From Pseudorhodoplanes sp. (GTDB lineage Bacteria; Pseudomonadota; Alphaproteobacteria; Rhizobiales; Xanthobacteraceae): a stretch of DNA of 64,000 bases. The notes under the pieces are model-generated. The model did no database searches, was not told the origin of the DNA, and saw nothing but the letters and a program-made list of their open reading frames with translations. A program made the translations under genes and the position numbers. Below are positions 61,687-64,000 of the stretch, one piece after another (within the stretch, counting starts at the first letter, position 1; the number at the start of each line of letters is the position of its first letter). Where the stretch lies: the NCBI GenBank assembly GCA_032027085.1, contig JAVSMS010000001.1, positions 4,813,730-4,877,729 on the forward strand. Reading direction: 5' to 3'.

Positions 61687-61714
61687 GGCGCAAATCATTC
61701 GGATAAAATTATCA

Positions 61715-61842
61715 TGCGTCATGGCCGGCCTGTCCCGGCCATCCGCATCTTTGATCTTGCTCCGTTTGAAGAGGTCAATGCCCGCGACACGTTTACACGC
61801 GGGCCGCGCTTCGTGCGGACCAGGCTGCGCGGGCATGACGAT
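61715..61842. repeat. Dispersed palindromic repeat (GGCCGG...CCGGCC type)
   Basis: CATGGCCGGCCTGTCCCGGCCATCCGC opens the element and GCGCGGGCATGACG closes it; inside are GACACGTTTACACGCGG and a CCGCGCTTCGTGCGG hairpin. Its start resembles the elements at 20514, 20646 and 22140. It lies between convergent genes. Confidence 0.7.
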
Positions 61843-61885
61843 TCAATTGAAGCAACACGCTCTTATCGTAAGGCTTGCTTCGCCT

Positions 61886-62905
61886 TCAGCGGATCGGCAA
61901 CGACCGCGCCGTCGCCGGAGAAGGCCGCTCTTTCGCCGCCGCAAGCCACGCCACGAATTCCGCCAGCGCTTGCCGGACCGGACGCGGCGCATAGCCCAGT
62001 TCGCGCCGCGCCTTGCTGTCGTCGAGCCGCGCCGATCGCAGCGCCAGCCGCACGCCTTCGACGGTCGCAATCGGCCGGCGATGCGACAGCCAGGATGCAA
62101 AGGATTCCGCGAGCGCCGACACGCCGAGCGCGACGGCGCCGGGAATGCTCATCTTGATCCGCTCACGCCCGGTGATCTCGTCAAGGGCCGACAGGATCTG
62201 TCCGAGCGACATGTTCTCGCCGCCCAGAATGTAACGCTCGCCACTGCGCCCCCTCTGCGCGGCGAGGATCATTCCGGCGGCCACGTCGCGAACATCGACG
62301 ACATTCAACATGCTGTCGAGATAGATGTGAAATCTCTGCGAGACGAAATGCGCAAGCATCGCGGCCGGCGGCGTGAAGCCGAAATCATTGGCGCCGACCG
62401 GCAATGTAGGGTTGACGATCACCACATGGAGGCCAGCCGTCGCCGCCTCCGCCGCTGCCTGCTCGGCCAGGCATTTCGAATGCGTATAGGGCCCCAACGC
62501 ATGGCCGTCGCTTGCGATCACGCTTTCGTCGATCACGTCGGACGAGCGCAGGGAGGACAGCAGAACGGTTTCACTCGAACAATGCACGACACGGCGGATT
62601 CCATTCTCACGCGCGGCGGACAGCACGATCGCGGTGCCAAAGCCGTTGACGCGATCGAAGTCGTCCACGTTTTCGGTCCACAGATGCGGAATGCCGGCGA
62701 GATGATAGACCTCGTCCACGCCGTCCATGGCGCGCGGAACCGCATCCCGATCAGTAATGGAAGCGCGAACAAAATCGCAGCGCGGTCTGAGGCGCCGCGG
62801 AGGTGCCTGATCAAGAATACGCACATGGTCGCCGCGCTGCAGAAGCGCAGCGACAAGATGCTGGCCGATGAATCCGCTTCCGCCGGTGACCAGTGATCGA
62901 TGCAC
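61886..62905 (-). CDS. NAD-dependent epimerase/dehydratase (extended SDR)
   Basis: A 339-residue Rossmann enzyme. Cofactor loop VTGGSGFIGQHLVAALL, DEVYHLAG, the active-site Ser in HCSSETVLL and YxxxK in YTHSKCLAEQ, and the NPTLPVGANDFGFTP segment place it in the extended SDR group near dihydroflavonol reductase/HpnA-like epimerases. The exact substrate cannot be told. Upstream on the same strand, 37 bp away, is an ATP-grasp gene, so the two may work in one pathway, perhaps for an envelope sugar or small peptide-like metabolite. Confidence 0.8.
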   Translation of the reverse strand: MHRSLVTGGSGFIGQHLVAALLQRGDHVRILDQAPPRRLRPRCDFVRASITDRDAVPRAMDGVDEVYHLAGIPHLWTENVDDFDRVNGFGTAIVLSAARENGIRRVVHCSSETVLLSSLRSSDVIDESVIASDGHALGPYTHSKCLAEQAAAEAATAGLHVVIVNPTLPVGANDFGFTPPAAMLAHFVSQRFHIYLDSMLNVVDVRDVAAGMILAAQRGRSGERYILGGENMSLGQILSALDEITGRERIKMSIPGAVALGVSALAESFASWLSHRRPIATVEGVRLALRSARLDDSKARRELGYAPRPVRQALAEFVAWLAAAKERPSPATARSLPIR

Positions 62906-62942
62906 AACCGGACCTCATGCTTGCATAGCCGACGTGAAACTG

Positions 62943-64000
62943 TCAGGACGGCGATAGGTTCGGCACGACTTCACTTTCTATGATCCGCATGGCTTTAAGG
63001 GTTAGCAAGTGGTTGCCCCACCCTCTTTTGGCCAATCTGCCCGCCCATCCCGGATTTGTGATCAAAAGCAGCGCCGTCATCCCGGCCGGGACGGCGCTCA
63101 GCCAGTCCCGGTTCACGGGCGTGAGTTCCTCCTCGCTATTCATGTAAGGGCCGCATCTCGACCACAATTGCCGGCATTCGGACAGAATATCGCGCCGTGA
63201 TGCGCCGCGTTCGGCCGCGCCAAGCAGCGCCAGCATCGCAAGATGCGTGCGGACGCCCGGCCGGCTCGGCGGCACCTCCCCGATCTTTGCGTCGCAGGAC
63301 ACCTGCACCAGCAGCCCGGCGAGATCGAGACCGCACAGCCAGGCGCTCATCGGTTCGACGAGCCGTGGATTGCAGTCGATATAGAAGGGTCCCGCTTCGG
63401 TCAGAACGTAGTCAATCGACAGCGCGCCGTGCCAGGCGAGCTTTTGCCCGATCCTGCGCATGTGCGATTCAACAAGTGGGCGCGACACGCTGTCCTTGAT
63501 CGCATCGCCTCCGCCAATGCCTTCGACAATCCGTCGATAAGCATGCATCGCCACCAGTTCGCCGCGCCTGAACACGGCCTGTGCATGCTCAACCTCGCCG
63601 CTGACGAAATCCTGCACCAGCACTGTCCCGTCAAAACCGCCGGCTGACTGCAATTCGGCTGATGCAGCGGCGAGATCCGCACTGGATTTCACCAGCCAGG
63701 TGCCGCGGCTCGCGGTTCCGATCGCGGTTTTCACGACGTTTGGAAAACGAGAGATGTCCGCCAATTGACCGGCATTTGCGACAAATTGCGTGCGCGGTTG
63801 CGGAAGGTCGAGCTCTTTCAGCAGAGCATGGAATCCCGCCTTGTTGTGAGCATGCCGGTAACTCTCGAAGCTTGGCAGGGCGACATGGACCAGCGCGGCG
63901 AGCTGCTCCTGCGCCGCGGCGAACAGATAGCCCTGTTCGTGAACCGGTAGCAGCACGTCGAAACGGCGGCGGGACAGCAAATCCTGAACAAAGGACAGAT
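62943..64000 (-). CDS. ATP-grasp domain protein (5' part outside window)
   Basis: The frame is open to the right window edge, so the N-terminus is missing; 352 codons are visible. PSFESYRHAHNKAGFHALLKELDLPQPRT begins the ATP-grasp fold, VVKTAIGTASRGTWLVKS is the ATP-binding glycine loop, GTVLVQDFVSGEVEHAQAVFRRGELVA the second strand pair, and FYIDCNPRLVEPM the metal-binding Glu/Asn motif. It resembles carbamoyl-phosphate synthase-like ligases that join a carboxylate to an amine. C-terminal extension (LSECRQLWSRCGPYMNSEEELTPVNRDWLSAVPAG) is not recognised. Substrate unknown. Confidence 0.75.
   Translation of the reverse strand, partial: LSFVQDLLSRRRFDVLLPVHEQGYLFAAAQEQLAALVHVALPSFESYRHAHNKAGFHALLKELDLPQPRTQFVANAGQLADISRFPNVVKTAIGTASRGTWLVKSSADLAAASAELQSAGGFDGTVLVQDFVSGEVEHAQAVFRRGELVAMHAYRRIVEGIGGGDAIKDSVSRPLVESHMRRIGQKLAWHGALSIDYVLTEAGPFYIDCNPRLVEPMSAWLCGLDLAGLLVQVSCDAKIGEVPPSRPGVRTHLAMLALLGAAERGASRRDILSECRQLWSRCGPYMNSEEELTPVNRDWLSAVPAGMTALLLITNPGWAGRLAKRGWGNHLLTLKAMRIIESEVVPNLSPS

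Overview
The window looks like a chromosomal segment of a GC-rich alphaproteobacterium of the Rhizobiales (Bradyrhizobium/Rhodopseudomonas/Pseudolabrys-like). The evidence is the gene order mraZ to ligA, an FtsZ with a long proline/glutamine-rich linker, an Omp31-type outer-membrane protein, a class A RNase P RNA, many intergenic palindromes of the rhizobial type and a GTA-type terminase relic. The assignment rests on gene content and my memory of these families; no database was searched.

Layout. 1-4.1 kb: the end of prmA, a small hypothetical gene, an aminopeptidase P and a Bcr/CflA-type exporter. 4.1-35.1 kb, minus strand: a division and cell-wall (dcw) cluster, read right to left as mraZ-rsmH-ftsL-ftsI-murE-murF-mraY-murD-[CDF metal exporter]-ftsW-murG-murC-murB-ddl-[foreign block]-ftsQ-ftsA-ftsZ-lpxC-bamD-recN-ligA. 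35.4-39 kb: a PRC-barrel protein, a small zinc-ribbon membrane protein, an outer-membrane beta-barrel, rnpB and an AmpD/AmiD-type amidase. 39.1-47.4 kb: an EamA transporter, then a marR-dctP-dctQ-dctM operon (TRAP uptake) divergent from a fused 5-oxoprolinase/hydantoinase. 47.4-51.6 kb: a diguanylate cyclase with a degenerate receiver, two exported proteins and two small membrane proteins. 51.6-57.5 kb: ArsR-methyltransferase-metF-metH operon behind a palindromic operator. 57.7-64 kb: trmO, panE, an L,D-transpeptidase, a DUF4403 protein, a sugar-nucleotide-type epimerase and a partial ATP-grasp gene.

The most unusual part is 15.1-18.6 kb, where ddl and ftsQ, normally adjacent, are split. In the gap lie a frameshifted relic of the 3' end of ddl still joined to ftsQ, a plus-strand terminase gene that has lost its start and N-terminus, a solitary minus-strand nuoD, and an intact GYD-domain gene. 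A truncated copy of that GYD gene and its leader forms direct repeats on either side of nuoD. Elsewhere the cluster is loosened by palindromic intergenic repeats (ftsQ/ftsA, murB/murC, murC/murG, ftsI/murE) and by a His-rich CDF exporter between murD and ftsW.

Three regulatory regions are readable directly: an array of TGGG boxes at exact 10-bp period before mraZ (MraZ operator), a palindrome between marR and the oxoprolinase gene that overlaps both promoters, and an 18-bp palindrome before the ArsR-methyltransferase/metF/metH operon.
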